Assembly (NCBI GenBank): GCA_030834765.1
Contig: JAUQXG010000197.1
Span: 1-11,911 of the forward strand
Direction: 5' to 3'
From: Lutispora sp.
GTDB taxonomy: Bacteria > Bacillota > Clostridia > Lutisporales > Lutisporaceae
DNA length: 11,911 bases
In this document: piece after piece, positions 7,286-11,911 of the stretch
Layout: every line of letters starts with the position of its first letter
Numbering within the stretch: position 1 is the first letter of the stretch
Position numbers and translations under genes: made by a program
Notes under the pieces: generated by a model
The model's input: only the letters and a program-made list of their open reading frames with translations
Databases searched by the model: none
What the model was told of the DNA's origin: nothing

Positions 7286-7317
7286 ATGACAGCGTTGTCA
7301 TATGACAATACTGTCAT
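7286..7317. promoter_or_regulatory. Tandem palindromic operator for the TetR regulator
   Basis: Two exactly adjacent 16-bp sites, 7286-7301 and 7302-7317, both fit ATGACANNNNTGTCAT with perfect 6-bp arms and differ only in the 4-base spacers. They fill the interval between the tetR ribosome binding site and the -10 box, covering the predicted transcription start. A bound dimer or dimer pair should block initiation. That the neighbouring TetR protein binds here is inference; the symmetry is seen directly. Confidence 0.85.
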
Positions 7318-7344
7318 GTTAATATATTATATGCGATTTGTCAA
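7316..7344 (-). promoter_or_regulatory. Promoter of the tetR-membrane protein operon
   Basis: On the minus strand a perfect TTGACA (7344-7339) is followed 17 bases later by TAACAT (7321-7316, four of six consensus positions). The -10 overlaps the edge of the distal palindrome by two bases, and the predicted start falls within the operator. Confidence 0.65.
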
Positions 7345-7382
7345 TAAACTATATATAAAACATTTCCCTGATAAACATAGGA

Positions 7383-7391
7383 TGATATAAT
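7383..7391 (+). promoter_or_regulatory. Extended -10 promoter of the ArsC-like/MBL operon
   Basis: TGA at 7383-7385 followed by a perfect TATAAT at 7386-7391 makes an extended -10 element. The -35 region (TTTCCC at 7363) is poor, as extended -10 promoters tolerate. The predicted start is near 7398. Confidence 0.7.
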
Positions 7392-7396
7392 AAGGC

Positions 7397-7417
7397 ATAA
7401 AGCCATTATGGCGTTAT
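7397..7417. promoter_or_regulatory. Imperfect 21-bp palindrome over the predicted transcription start
   Basis: ATAA-A-GCCAT (7397-7406) mirrors ATGGC-G-TTAT (7408-7417) around the central T7407, with nine of ten arm positions complementary. It begins at the predicted start from the extended -10, so it is placed like an operator. As RNA it would fold poorly because the centre allows only a short stem, so a DNA-binding site is the likelier reading. Confidence 0.5.
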
Positions 7418-7437
7418 ATGTGAAGGAGTATAAGGCT

Positions 7438-7776
7438 ATGAACATACAGATATTTGGAATAGACAAATGCTTTGATACAAAAAAGGCGCAAAGGTATTTT
7501 AAAGAAAGAAGAATCAAATTTCAGTTTGTGGATTTGAATATAAAACCCCTCAGTAAAAGAGAGCTTGAAAGTGTAGCTGCAGCGGTTGGGTTAAATGAGT
7601 TATTTGACAAAGATTCAAAGGATTATGAAAGACTGAATTTGCACAAGATAACCAATAAGAATATCAGAGAAGAAATACTTTTGGAAAATCCTAAGGTTTA
7701 CAAAACCCCAATGGTGCGCAATGGAAAGCTTGCAACGGTTGGCTATAAACCTGAAATATGGGAAACATGGGAGTAA
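7438..7776 (+). CDS. ArsC/Spx-family (arsenate reductase-like) thioredoxin-fold protein
   Basis: A 112-residue protein of the ArsC/Spx/YffB family. It has N-terminal MNIQIFGIDKC with the conserved cysteine C11 in a CFDT context (no second Cys, so not CXXC), the KA.RYFKER helix, and a C-terminal TP-MVRNGKLATVGYKPEIW segment carrying the conserved cis-Pro P91 and R94. Family members reduce arsenate or act in thiol chemistry, or (Spx) bind RNA polymerase. The missing CXXC argues against classical Spx, and no ars genes are nearby, so arsenate reduction is unproven. The start is ATG 7438 with GAAGGAG at 7422-7428, nine bases upstream. An in-frame ATG at 7408 lies in a palindrome and has no ribosome binding site. 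The MBL gene follows after four bases, so the two are co-translated. Confidence 0.88.
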   Translation: MNIQIFGIDKCFDTKKAQRYFKERRIKFQFVDLNIKPLSKRELESVAAAVGLNELFDKDSKDYERLNLHKITNKNIREEILLENPKVYKTPMVRNGKLATVGYKPEIWETWE

Positions 7777-7780
7777 AAGC

Positions 7781-8545
7781 ATGAAGATTATAAAAGTAAA
7801 TGAATATATATACCAATTTGAATTTATTGAGGATATGAAAGAACCCACATACATCACAAATATAACTGTAGTGATTGATGAAGCAAGAGCTTTAATCATA
7901 GATACCGGGTATATTGGTCAAGGAGATGAGGTGGCGAGCTTTTTAGAGGCAAAAGGTGTGACGGCGGAGATTGTAGCTTTTTCGCATTTTCATCCTGATC
8001 ATATTTATGGAGGAAAAGCCTTTCCAGGCTGTAAATTTATTGGCAGTAAGTATTACAAGCAAAACTTTGAATATTTCAAGAAGCTTCATCCGGAAAATAA
8101 ATTTATAGTGCCAGAAATATTGGTAGATGAAAACTACGATATACAATTTGGGACTCACAAGATTTCATTTGTTCATATGCCGGGACATTCAGAATGCACG
8201 ATCGTCACCATCATTGATGAGAAGATCATATATGTGGCAGATTTGATTTTGAATACCACAGAAGGAAAAACAATCATCCCTTATGTGTGCGAAGGCGGAA
8301 GCTTTGAAGAGCATATCTCCAGCTTAAATAAGATAATGGATTTAAATTGCGATGTGATGCTTTTAGCACATGGACATTATATAAAAGGAAATGACAAAAT
8401 AAAAGAAGCGATAGAAGATCGGCTTTACTATCTTAATAAGGTGAAAGAATCAAATGGCACACTAAAACTAAGAGAATGTGTAAAATCAGATCTTTCGGAG
8501 TACAGGGCCATTGGCTTGCACAGAAAGAATCTAAAGAGACTATAA
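7781..8545 (+). CDS. Metallo-beta-lactamase-fold hydrolase
   Basis: A 254-residue cytoplasmic MBL-fold protein with the full metal-ligand set: HFHPDH at 69-74 (HxHxDH), H136 in MPGHS, D154 in YVADL and H197/H199 in LLAHGHYI. This is the glyoxalase II/hydroxyacylglutathione hydrolase-like branch of the superfamily, which includes thioester, lactone and phosphodiester hydrolases; the substrate cannot be read from the sequence. The start is ATG 7781, seven bases after GGGAG (7769-7773), which overlaps the end of the ArsC-like gene. A longer in-frame start at 7721 would overlap that gene by 56 bases and lacks a site of comparable quality. Tight coupling to a thiol-active ArsC-like protein hints at thiol or thioester metabolism, which is inference. 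No clear intrinsic terminator follows the stop. Confidence 0.9.
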   Translation: MKIIKVNEYIYQFEFIEDMKEPTYITNITVVIDEARALIIDTGYIGQGDEVASFLEAKGVTAEIVAFSHFHPDHIYGGKAFPGCKFIGSKYYKQNFEYFKKLHPENKFIVPEILVDENYDIQFGTHKISFVHMPGHSECTIVTIIDEKIIYVADLILNTTEGKTIIPYVCEGGSFEEHISSLNKIMDLNCDVMLLAHGHYIKGNDKIKEAIEDRLYYLNKVKESNGTLKLRECVKSDLSEYRAIGLHRKNLKRL

Positions 8546-8579
8546 GGAACTTGCTGTATACCTATTCTTTATACACAAT

Positions 8580-8608
8580 TTGCAAAAAATATAAATGTAT
8601 GGTACAAT
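8580..8608 (+). promoter_or_regulatory. Promoter of the UPF0316 gene leader
   Basis: TTGCAA (8580-8585) and TACAAT (8603-8608) are separated by exactly 17 bases, with a predicted start near 8615. A weak inverted repeat (TGTATA 8555-8560, TATACA 8570-8575) lies just upstream of the -35. Confidence 0.75.
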
Positions 8609-8614
8609 AGAAAA

Positions 8615-8853
8615 GTTAGTTTATTGTTTGGTTAATTTTATTGTAAATCATTACTTTTTATTCGATGAGTCGTATCGCTAAAGAAAGCATGTCTTTTCAA
8701 GAGTGGATAATACAAATCTGTTAAAATTTAAGCTTAAAATTGGGACTTTTAAAATGATTGTTTGCTAACATGCTTGGTTGTGTTAGTTTTTTTATTGCCT
8801 TTTTTATCATTACAGTGCACTAATAGAATTACAAAAAAGAAGGAGGTGTCGAG
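8615..8853 (+). promoter_or_regulatory. Long structured 5' leader with attenuator, class unknown
   Basis: This fills most of the 308-base gene-free stretch between the MBL and UPF0316 genes. About 240 bases lie between the predicted transcription start and the ATG. Visible elements in order are: a small hairpin CGAT (8663-8666)/ATCG (8674-8677); a hairpin AAAGA (8680-8684)/TCTTT (8692-8696) whose loop contains AAGCATG; the 12-bp palindrome TTTAAGCTTAAA (8727-8738); the intrinsic terminator (8765-8793); and a very strong ribosome binding site (8840-8848). The loop sequence AAGCATGT (8685-8692) is fully complementary to ACATGCTT (8768-8775) in the terminator. I could not match it to any riboswitch class or T-box that I know. 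Confidence 0.5.
8765..8793 (+). terminator. Intrinsic terminator inside the UPF0316 leader (attenuator)
   Basis: CTAACA (8765-8770) pairs with TGTTAG (8781-8786), extendable by G-T wobbles on both sides, and is followed by seven T residues (8787-8793). It lies downstream of the leader promoter and 60 bases before the start codon. It would therefore stop transcripts before the gene unless it is prevented from forming. Confidence 0.7.
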
Positions 8854-9393
8854 ATGACACAAAATGTTATTATTGCTATTACAATACTATTTGTTGTAAC
8901 AGCTTTTACAAATGTTCTAGCAACATTAAAAACAATGTTGATTTCAAAAAAAATAATGAATCCAGTATATATTCTGGTATTTGTAGATGCTATCATTTTC
9001 GCTGCAGTTGTATCTAAAGTTACAAGCTCCCAGGGAATAAATTTTACAATTGCCTATGCTTTGGGAAAGACATTGGGAACTTTTATCGGTGACAAGATTG
9101 AAGGGCGTTTAGCCCTTGGTATTTTGGAGGTAGATGTATTTTTGAATAACAAGGATACGATGATTACAGTAGCGGAAGAGCTGAGAGCCGAAGGCTACAC
9201 TGTAAACAATTATCTTGCCAGAGGAAACAATGGCGACAGAAGATATAAAGTTGAAGTAGTGATTAAAAGAAAAGAGTTCAGAACACTTGAGAAGATATTG
9301 GATGATTGCGGAGTAAACAATCCCACTTTGAAAGTCAAAGATCTGAGCAGAGTGGAAGGGAAAATAACCTCAACTAAAGTAAAAACAACATAA
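8854..9393 (+). CDS. UPF0316 membrane protein (DUF5698-DUF2179, YebE-like)
   Basis: A 179-residue protein resembling B. subtilis YebE/UPF0316. The N-terminal half has three membrane helices (about 5-25, 38-55, 62-80), with the family-like TLKTMLISKK and GKTLGTFIGDKIEGRLALG (71-89). Residues 92-165 form a soluble DUF2179-type domain predicted to be alpha/beta (VDVFLNNKDTMITVAEELRAEGYTVNNY...YKVEVVIKRKEFRTLEKIL), a fold often compared with small ligand-binding PII-like domains. The biochemical function of the family is unknown. The start ATG 8854 follows AAGGAGGTG (8840-8848) by five bases, the strongest ribosome binding site in the window. Expression appears to be gated by the terminator in the leader. 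No terminator is evident after the stop, so some transcription may run into the 9510 gene. Confidence 0.87.
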   Translation: MTQNVIIAITILFVVTAFTNVLATLKTMLISKKIMNPVYILVFVDAIIFAAVVSKVTSSQGINFTIAYALGKTLGTFIGDKIEGRLALGILEVDVFLNNKDTMITVAEELRAEGYTVNNYLARGNNGDRRYKVEVVIKRKEFRTLEKILDDCGVNNPTLKVKDLSRVEGKITSTKVKTT

Positions 9394-9425
9394 TATAGAA
9401 AAATACGGTTAATTATTTGTTAATG

Positions 9426-9442
9426 TGGTATACTAATAGTAT
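9426..9442 (+). promoter_or_regulatory. Extended -10 promoter of the 9510 gene
   Basis: TGG (9426-9428) followed by TATACT (9429-9434) forms an extended -10. A small palindrome ATACT-AAT-AGTAT (9430-9442) overlaps it, and GTTAAT is repeated directly at 9408-9413 and 9419-9424 where a -35 or regulator site would lie. The predicted start is near 9441, giving a leader of about 70 bases. Confidence 0.5.
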
Positions 9443-9509
9443 GAGTAAAAGTTTATAGAAATAGATAGTTTTATTCCTTAGCATCATTAATGGGAGTGTG
9501 TAAGATAAT

Positions 9510-10019
9510 ATGTTGAAAAGAAATTATAAGATGAAAAAGACAATACCGATAAAGCAATTTGCTTCTGAATATGGTCAAGGCTTTTCTAAGCATATGAAGC
9601 AAAGACTATTGGAACTTGGAACTAGATGCATTTTAACAAGACGAGAGAATGAACACATACTTGATTTGAGGCATGTGGAGCATATTAAATACGAAAGCAG
9701 CAATAACCGCGGAAAAGAAACTGTCTCTCAAAAAGAATATGCTTATGGCCAGTTCATCGTTAATGAAGGGAATTTATATTTTTCCCTAAATTGCCTGGAA
9801 AATGATGATGTTATGCTAATGCCAGAGGTAAATAGAATTTATGAAGCACTAGACAATGCAAATAGCTATACTGAAGAGGAGTTAGAGGCAAAGTTAGTAA
9901 ATGACTCTAATATTGATTTTATTATAGATACCTTACTTAGTGTATGCCCAGGGGTTTCAGCCGAACATATTGCAATACTTTCAAAATATTGTAATGTAAA
10001 CGATTTGAACTGCAGATAA
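9510..10019 (+). CDS. Hypothetical protein, 169 aa
   Basis: I do not recognise this protein. It is soluble and mixed alpha/beta by eye, with no signal peptide or membrane helix. The N-terminus is basic (MLKRNYKMKKTIPIKQF), with a central charged part (CILTRRENEHILDLRHVEHIKYESS), a stretch that reads like a substrate-pocket or sensory beta-sheet (KEYAYGQFIVNEGNLYFSLN) and an acidic helical C-terminus (EALDNANSYTEEELEAKL...IDFIIDTLLSVCPGVSAEHIAILSKYCN). Start choice: ATG 9510 is preceded by GGGAGTG (9492-9498) at a somewhat long spacing of 11 bases; ATG 9531 is an alternative without a better site. Codon use resembles the neighbouring chromosomal genes. It has its own likely promoter, and it sits directly left of the insertion sequence, which begins about 50 bases beyond the stop. 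Confidence 0.75.
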   Translation: MLKRNYKMKKTIPIKQFASEYGQGFSKHMKQRLLELGTRCILTRRENEHILDLRHVEHIKYESSNNRGKETVSQKEYAYGQFIVNEGNLYFSLNCLENDDVMLMPEVNRIYEALDNANSYTEEELEAKLVNDSNIDFIIDTLLSVCPGVSAEHIAILSKYCNVNDLNCR

Positions 10020-10069
10020 AATTGAATATATTTCATTCGATAAAGTTTAAAAAAATAACAAAAATTTAG

Positions 10070-10118
10070 AAGAGGCTGTTGCACAACTAATTAATAACTA
10101 GTTGTGTAGCAGCCTCTT
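10070..10118. repeat. 20-bp hairpin at the left boundary of the IS1182-type element
   Basis: Positions 10070-10089 pair with 10099-10118 over 20 bp (18 Watson-Crick, two G-T), with a 9-base loop. The outer arm, AGAGGCTGTTGCA, resembles ends I associate with IS1182-like elements. The hairpin may be the left terminal structure or an outward insulator that stops read-through into the transposase gene. It may also terminate the upstream 9510 gene, though the tail CTTAATTTGCG is a weak U-tract. Confidence 0.7.
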
Positions 10119-10141
10119 AATTTGCGCAAAAATAGAAAATA

Positions 10142-10159
10142 CGGATTCCGAAGAATCCG
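10142..10159 (+). promoter_or_regulatory. Small hairpin upstream of the transposase
   Basis: CGGATTC (10142-10148) and GAATCCG (10153-10159) form a 7-bp stem with the 4-base loop CGAA. It sits where the -35 of the transposase promoter would fall and 21 bases before the ATG. A perfect palindrome TTTGCGCAAA lies just to its left at 10121-10130. It may be a transposase-binding or regulatory site. Confidence 0.5.
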
Positions 10160-10168
10160 CAAATCCAG

Positions 10169-10174
10169 TATAAT
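10169..10174 (+). promoter_or_regulatory. -10 box of the transposase gene, positioned for a leaderless mRNA
   Basis: A perfect TATAAT ends six bases before the ATG at 10181, so initiation would be expected at or within a base or two of the start codon. The -35 (TTCCGA at 10146, three of six) is weak. No Shine-Dalgarno-like sequence precedes the ATG. Confidence 0.5.
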
Positions 10175-10180
10175 TAAATT

Positions 10181-11785
10181 ATGCAAAAAACAAAATTATA
10201 CAATAAGAATTATACAGAATTTGATGGATATTATCAATTAGTTCTTCCATTAAATTTTGAAATGTTAATACCTGAGGATGACTCAGTACGACTGCTAAGC
10301 CACATATTGGAGGGATTGAATTACGAGAAATTATACAGGGCATACTCTTCCACCGGAAGAAAACCAGCAGTTGAACCCAAAATCCTGTACAAGGTATTGA
10401 CCTATGCATACATGAATAATATCTATTCCAGCAGAAAGATAGAAACCGCATGTAAAAGAGACATCAACTTTATGTGGCTTCTTGGAGGAAGAAAAGCTCC
10501 AGACCACTCAACCATTGCAAGATTCCGCAAGGAGTTCCTTTCAAATGTAGTGGAGGATTTGTTCTACCAATTGGTGAACTACTTACATAACGTTGGAGAA
10601 ATCCAGTTTGAAAATCTCTTTGTAGATGGTACGAAAATCGAGGCTAATGCCAATCGCTATACCTTCGTATGGAAGAAGGTTGTAAACAAGAATGAAACCA
10701 AAATGTTTGAAAAGATTCAGACTTGCATACAAGCAATCAACCTTGATTACTTAACTGATTTTGTAATTACGAAGGAAAATATCGTAGAGGAATTGCAAAA
10801 AGTTCTTTTCTATCTCGATGAAAAGCGAGAGATGGAACAAGTCCAATTTGTCCATGGGGTCGGGAAAAGAAAATCAAAGCTGCAGAAATATTATGAGAGT
10901 CTGCAAGAATTTAAAGATCGTCAGGAAAAGTACAGCAACTGCAACCAGTTGTTTGAGAAAAGAAACAGCTATTCAAAGACAGACCCTGATGCGACCTTCA
11001 TGCATATGAAAGATGACCATATGAGAAATGCACAGCTCAAACCAGCATACAACGTGCAGATTGCTGTGGAGAGTGAATATGTCACTGGAGTAGGAATATT
11101 TCAGGATAGAAGTGATACAACCACGCTCATCCCCCTTTTAAAGGAGATGGAAGCCAAGCTTAGGAGCAGGTACAAGAACATCATAACAGATTCAGGCTAT
11201 GAGAGTGAAGAGAACTATCTGTATCTGGAAGGGAATGAACAGAAACCTTTCATAAAACCACAAACCTATGAAATATGGAAGAAGCGCAGCTTCAAGAAAG
11301 ATATCAGCAAAAGAGAAAATATGATTTATGATGAAGAAAAGGATGAGTATAGCTGCCATAATGGAAAGAAACTGAAAGTAACTGGAATTACACATCGCAA
11401 GGCTGCTTCAGGCTACCGTTCTGAGGTAACGGTCTATGAGTGTGAGGACTGTGATGAGTGTCCTTACAAAACAAAGTGTACGAAGGCGGAGAGTAATCGG
11501 AGGATGCAGGTTTCAAAGACCTTCGTAGAAAAAAGGATAAATTCGTATAAAAACGTCATGAGTGAAGAAGGTATCCTTCTGAGGATGAATCGCTCTATAC
11601 AAGTGGAAGGTGCCTTTGGTGTGTTAAAAAATGACTACGGGTTCAATCGATTTTTGACACGTGGGAAAAACAGTGTAAAAATCGAGTTTCTTCTCCTCTG
11701 TTTTGGATACAACATGAACAAACTACATACAAAGATTCAAAATGAAAGATGCGGAAAGCATCTTCATAAGATGAAAACAGCCTAA
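10181..11785 (+). CDS. IS1182-family DDE transposase
   Basis: A 534-residue transposase that cuts and inserts the element through a two-metal DDE active site. The N-terminal domain is typical (LPLNFEMLIPEDDSVRLLSHILEGLNYEKLYRAYSS.GRKPAVEPKILYKVLTYAYMNNIYSSRKIETACKRDINFMWLLGG...PDHSTIARFR). The catalytic triad is D149 (FVDGTKIEAN), D337 (IITDSGYES) and E476 (VEGAFGVLKND), followed by the RF-LTRG and FLLLCFGYNMNKL blocks. A cysteine cluster (C-x2-C-x2-C-x5-C in CEDCDECPYKTKC) between D337 and E476 is the usual zinc-ribbon-like insertion. The frame is intact with no internal stop, and length is normal for the family, so the enzyme is probably functional. The ATG lacks a ribosome binding site and may be leaderless. 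The coding text looks less AT-rich than the flanking genes, consistent with transfer. Confidence 0.93.
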   Translation: MQKTKLYNKNYTEFDGYYQLVLPLNFEMLIPEDDSVRLLSHILEGLNYEKLYRAYSSTGRKPAVEPKILYKVLTYAYMNNIYSSRKIETACKRDINFMWLLGGRKAPDHSTIARFRKEFLSNVVEDLFYQLVNYLHNVGEIQFENLFVDGTKIEANANRYTFVWKKVVNKNETKMFEKIQTCIQAINLDYLTDFVITKENIVEELQKVLFYLDEKREMEQVQFVHGVGKRKSKLQKYYESLQEFKDRQEKYSNCNQLFEKRNSYSKTDPDATFMHMKDDHMRNAQLKPAYNVQIAVESEYVTGVGIFQDRSDTTTLIPLLKEMEAKLRSRYKNIITDSGYESEENYLYLEGNEQKPFIKPQTYEIWKKRSFKKDISKRENMIYDEEKDEYSCHNGKKLKVTGITHRKAASGYRSEVTVYECEDCDECPYKTKCTKAESNRRMQVSKTFVEKRINSYKNVMSEEGILLRMNRSIQVEGAFGVLKNDYGFNRFLTRGKNSVKIEFLLLCFGYNMNKLHTKIQNERCGKHLHKMKTA

Positions 11786-11832
11786 AAACCAATGAAAAAT
11801 CCTTAGGTTTATTAAGTGTACCTAAAAACAAG

Positions 11833-11881
11833 AAATCGGCGGAATTCAAAACTCAAAGTTAAGAATTCTACCGATTTTTTT
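11833..11881 (+). terminator. Intrinsic terminator after the transposase gene
   Basis: AAATCGG (11833-11839) plus GAATTC (11842-11847) pairs with GAATTC (11863-11868) plus CCGATTT (11871-11877), interrupted by a two-base internal loop, and runs into seven T residues (11875-11881). A smaller inverted repeat (TTAGGT 11803-11808, ACCTAA 11820-11825) lies between it and the stop codon. Beyond 11881 I see no recognisable feature before the window ends. Confidence 0.75.
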
Positions 11882-11911
11882 GATTGAGTGGTTAAAAGGA
11901 AGTGTTCGCTC

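Larger units (their letters stand above)
10070..11911 (+). mobile_element. IS1182-family insertion sequence (right end not resolved)
   Basis: The element comprises the left hairpin, the transposase gene and its terminator. The left boundary is set provisionally at the outer arm of the 20-bp hairpin. I searched the 126 bases after the transposase stop for the inverse of that arm (TGCAACAGCC-like) and did not find it. Either the right end lies beyond the window, the end has been lost, or the hairpin is not the terminal repeat. No target duplication can therefore be proposed. Confidence 0.6.

Noticed and set aside
7270..7317. Longer TetR reading with ATG at 7317
   Set aside because: That ATG is part of the operator palindrome and lies within or upstream of the predicted transcription start; TTG 7269 has AAAGGAGG at eight bases and gives a family-typical N-terminus.
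7408..7437. Longer ArsC-like reading with ATG at 7408
   Set aside because: No ribosome binding site precedes it and it sits inside the 21-bp palindrome; ATG 7438 has GAAGGAG at nine bases and starts the family-typical MNIQIFG.
7721..7780. Longer MBL reading starting inside the ArsC-like gene
   Set aside because: It would overlap the upstream coding sequence by 56 bases; ATG 7781 has a well-placed GGGAG.
8555..8575. TGTATA-N9-TATACA as terminator of the MBL gene
   Set aside because: The stem is only 6 bp, AT-rich and not followed by a T-run; it is at most a weak operator-like repeat upstream of the next promoter.
8663..8677. GATGAG near a small hairpin, as a hint of a hammerhead ribozyme core
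   Set aside because: The other conserved core elements (CGAAAC-like segment and cleavage GUC in a three-way junction) are not present around it.
11786..11911. Right terminal inverted repeat of the IS1182-type element
   Set aside because: No sequence resembling the inverse of the left hairpin arm was found; the only structures are a small inverted repeat and an intrinsic terminator.

Overview
The window is AT-rich DNA with strong AGGAGG-type ribosome binding sites, occasional TTG/GTG starts, sigma-A-like promoters and many T-rich intrinsic terminators. Together with the gene families present (HelD, UPF0316/YebE-like, NDH-2/DoxX fusion, IS1182, clostridial-type TetR), this points to a low-GC Firmicute, most likely a member of the Clostridia (Alkaliphilus/Clostridium-like). 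That placement is inference from composition and protein style only. No tRNA, rRNA or CRISPR array was seen.

Left part (1-5151, all +): an EAL-domain c-di-GMP phosphodiesterase with all expected catalytic residues, possibly cut by the window edge; a terminator overlapping into a good promoter; the RNA polymerase-recycling ATPase HelD; and a TTG-started fusion of an NDH-2-like flavoprotein to a DoxX-like membrane domain.

Middle (5119-7344, mostly -): a REP-associated tyrosine (HUH/Y1) transposase gene sits between two inverted copies of a hairpin with the shared core GGGGACGGTTCTC. A third copy lies after helD. All three copies abut gene stop codons, all have the core in sense orientation with the preceding gene, and two of them show a compensatory base-pair change. 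Next is a two-gene minus-strand unit, a TetR-family repressor followed by a six-helix membrane protein of unknown function. Its promoter is followed by two exactly contiguous 16-bp palindromes, ATGACANNNNTGTCAT, an obvious candidate autoregulatory operator.

Right of that (7383-8545, +): a two-gene operon encodes a small ArsC/Spx-fold thioredoxin-like protein and a metallo-beta-lactamase-fold hydrolase. An imperfect 21-bp palindrome lies over its predicted transcription start. Then comes a 308-bp gene-free stretch with a strong promoter and a long leader containing an intrinsic terminator ahead of a UPF0316 (DUF5698/DUF2179) membrane protein. This looks like an attenuation or riboswitch-type leader that I cannot assign to a known class. 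After it is an unrecognised 169-residue soluble protein.

Right end (10070-11911): an IS1182-family transposase with an intact DDE triad, preceded by a 20-bp hairpin and a second small hairpin and followed by an intrinsic terminator. Its -10 box is only six bases from the ATG and there is no Shine-Dalgarno sequence, so the message may be leaderless. The far end of the element was not found in the window.

Several starts are best moved inward from the longest open frame: tetR to TTG 7269, the ArsC-like gene to ATG 7438 and the MBL gene to ATG 7781. In each case a ribosome binding site at normal spacing supports the shorter form.
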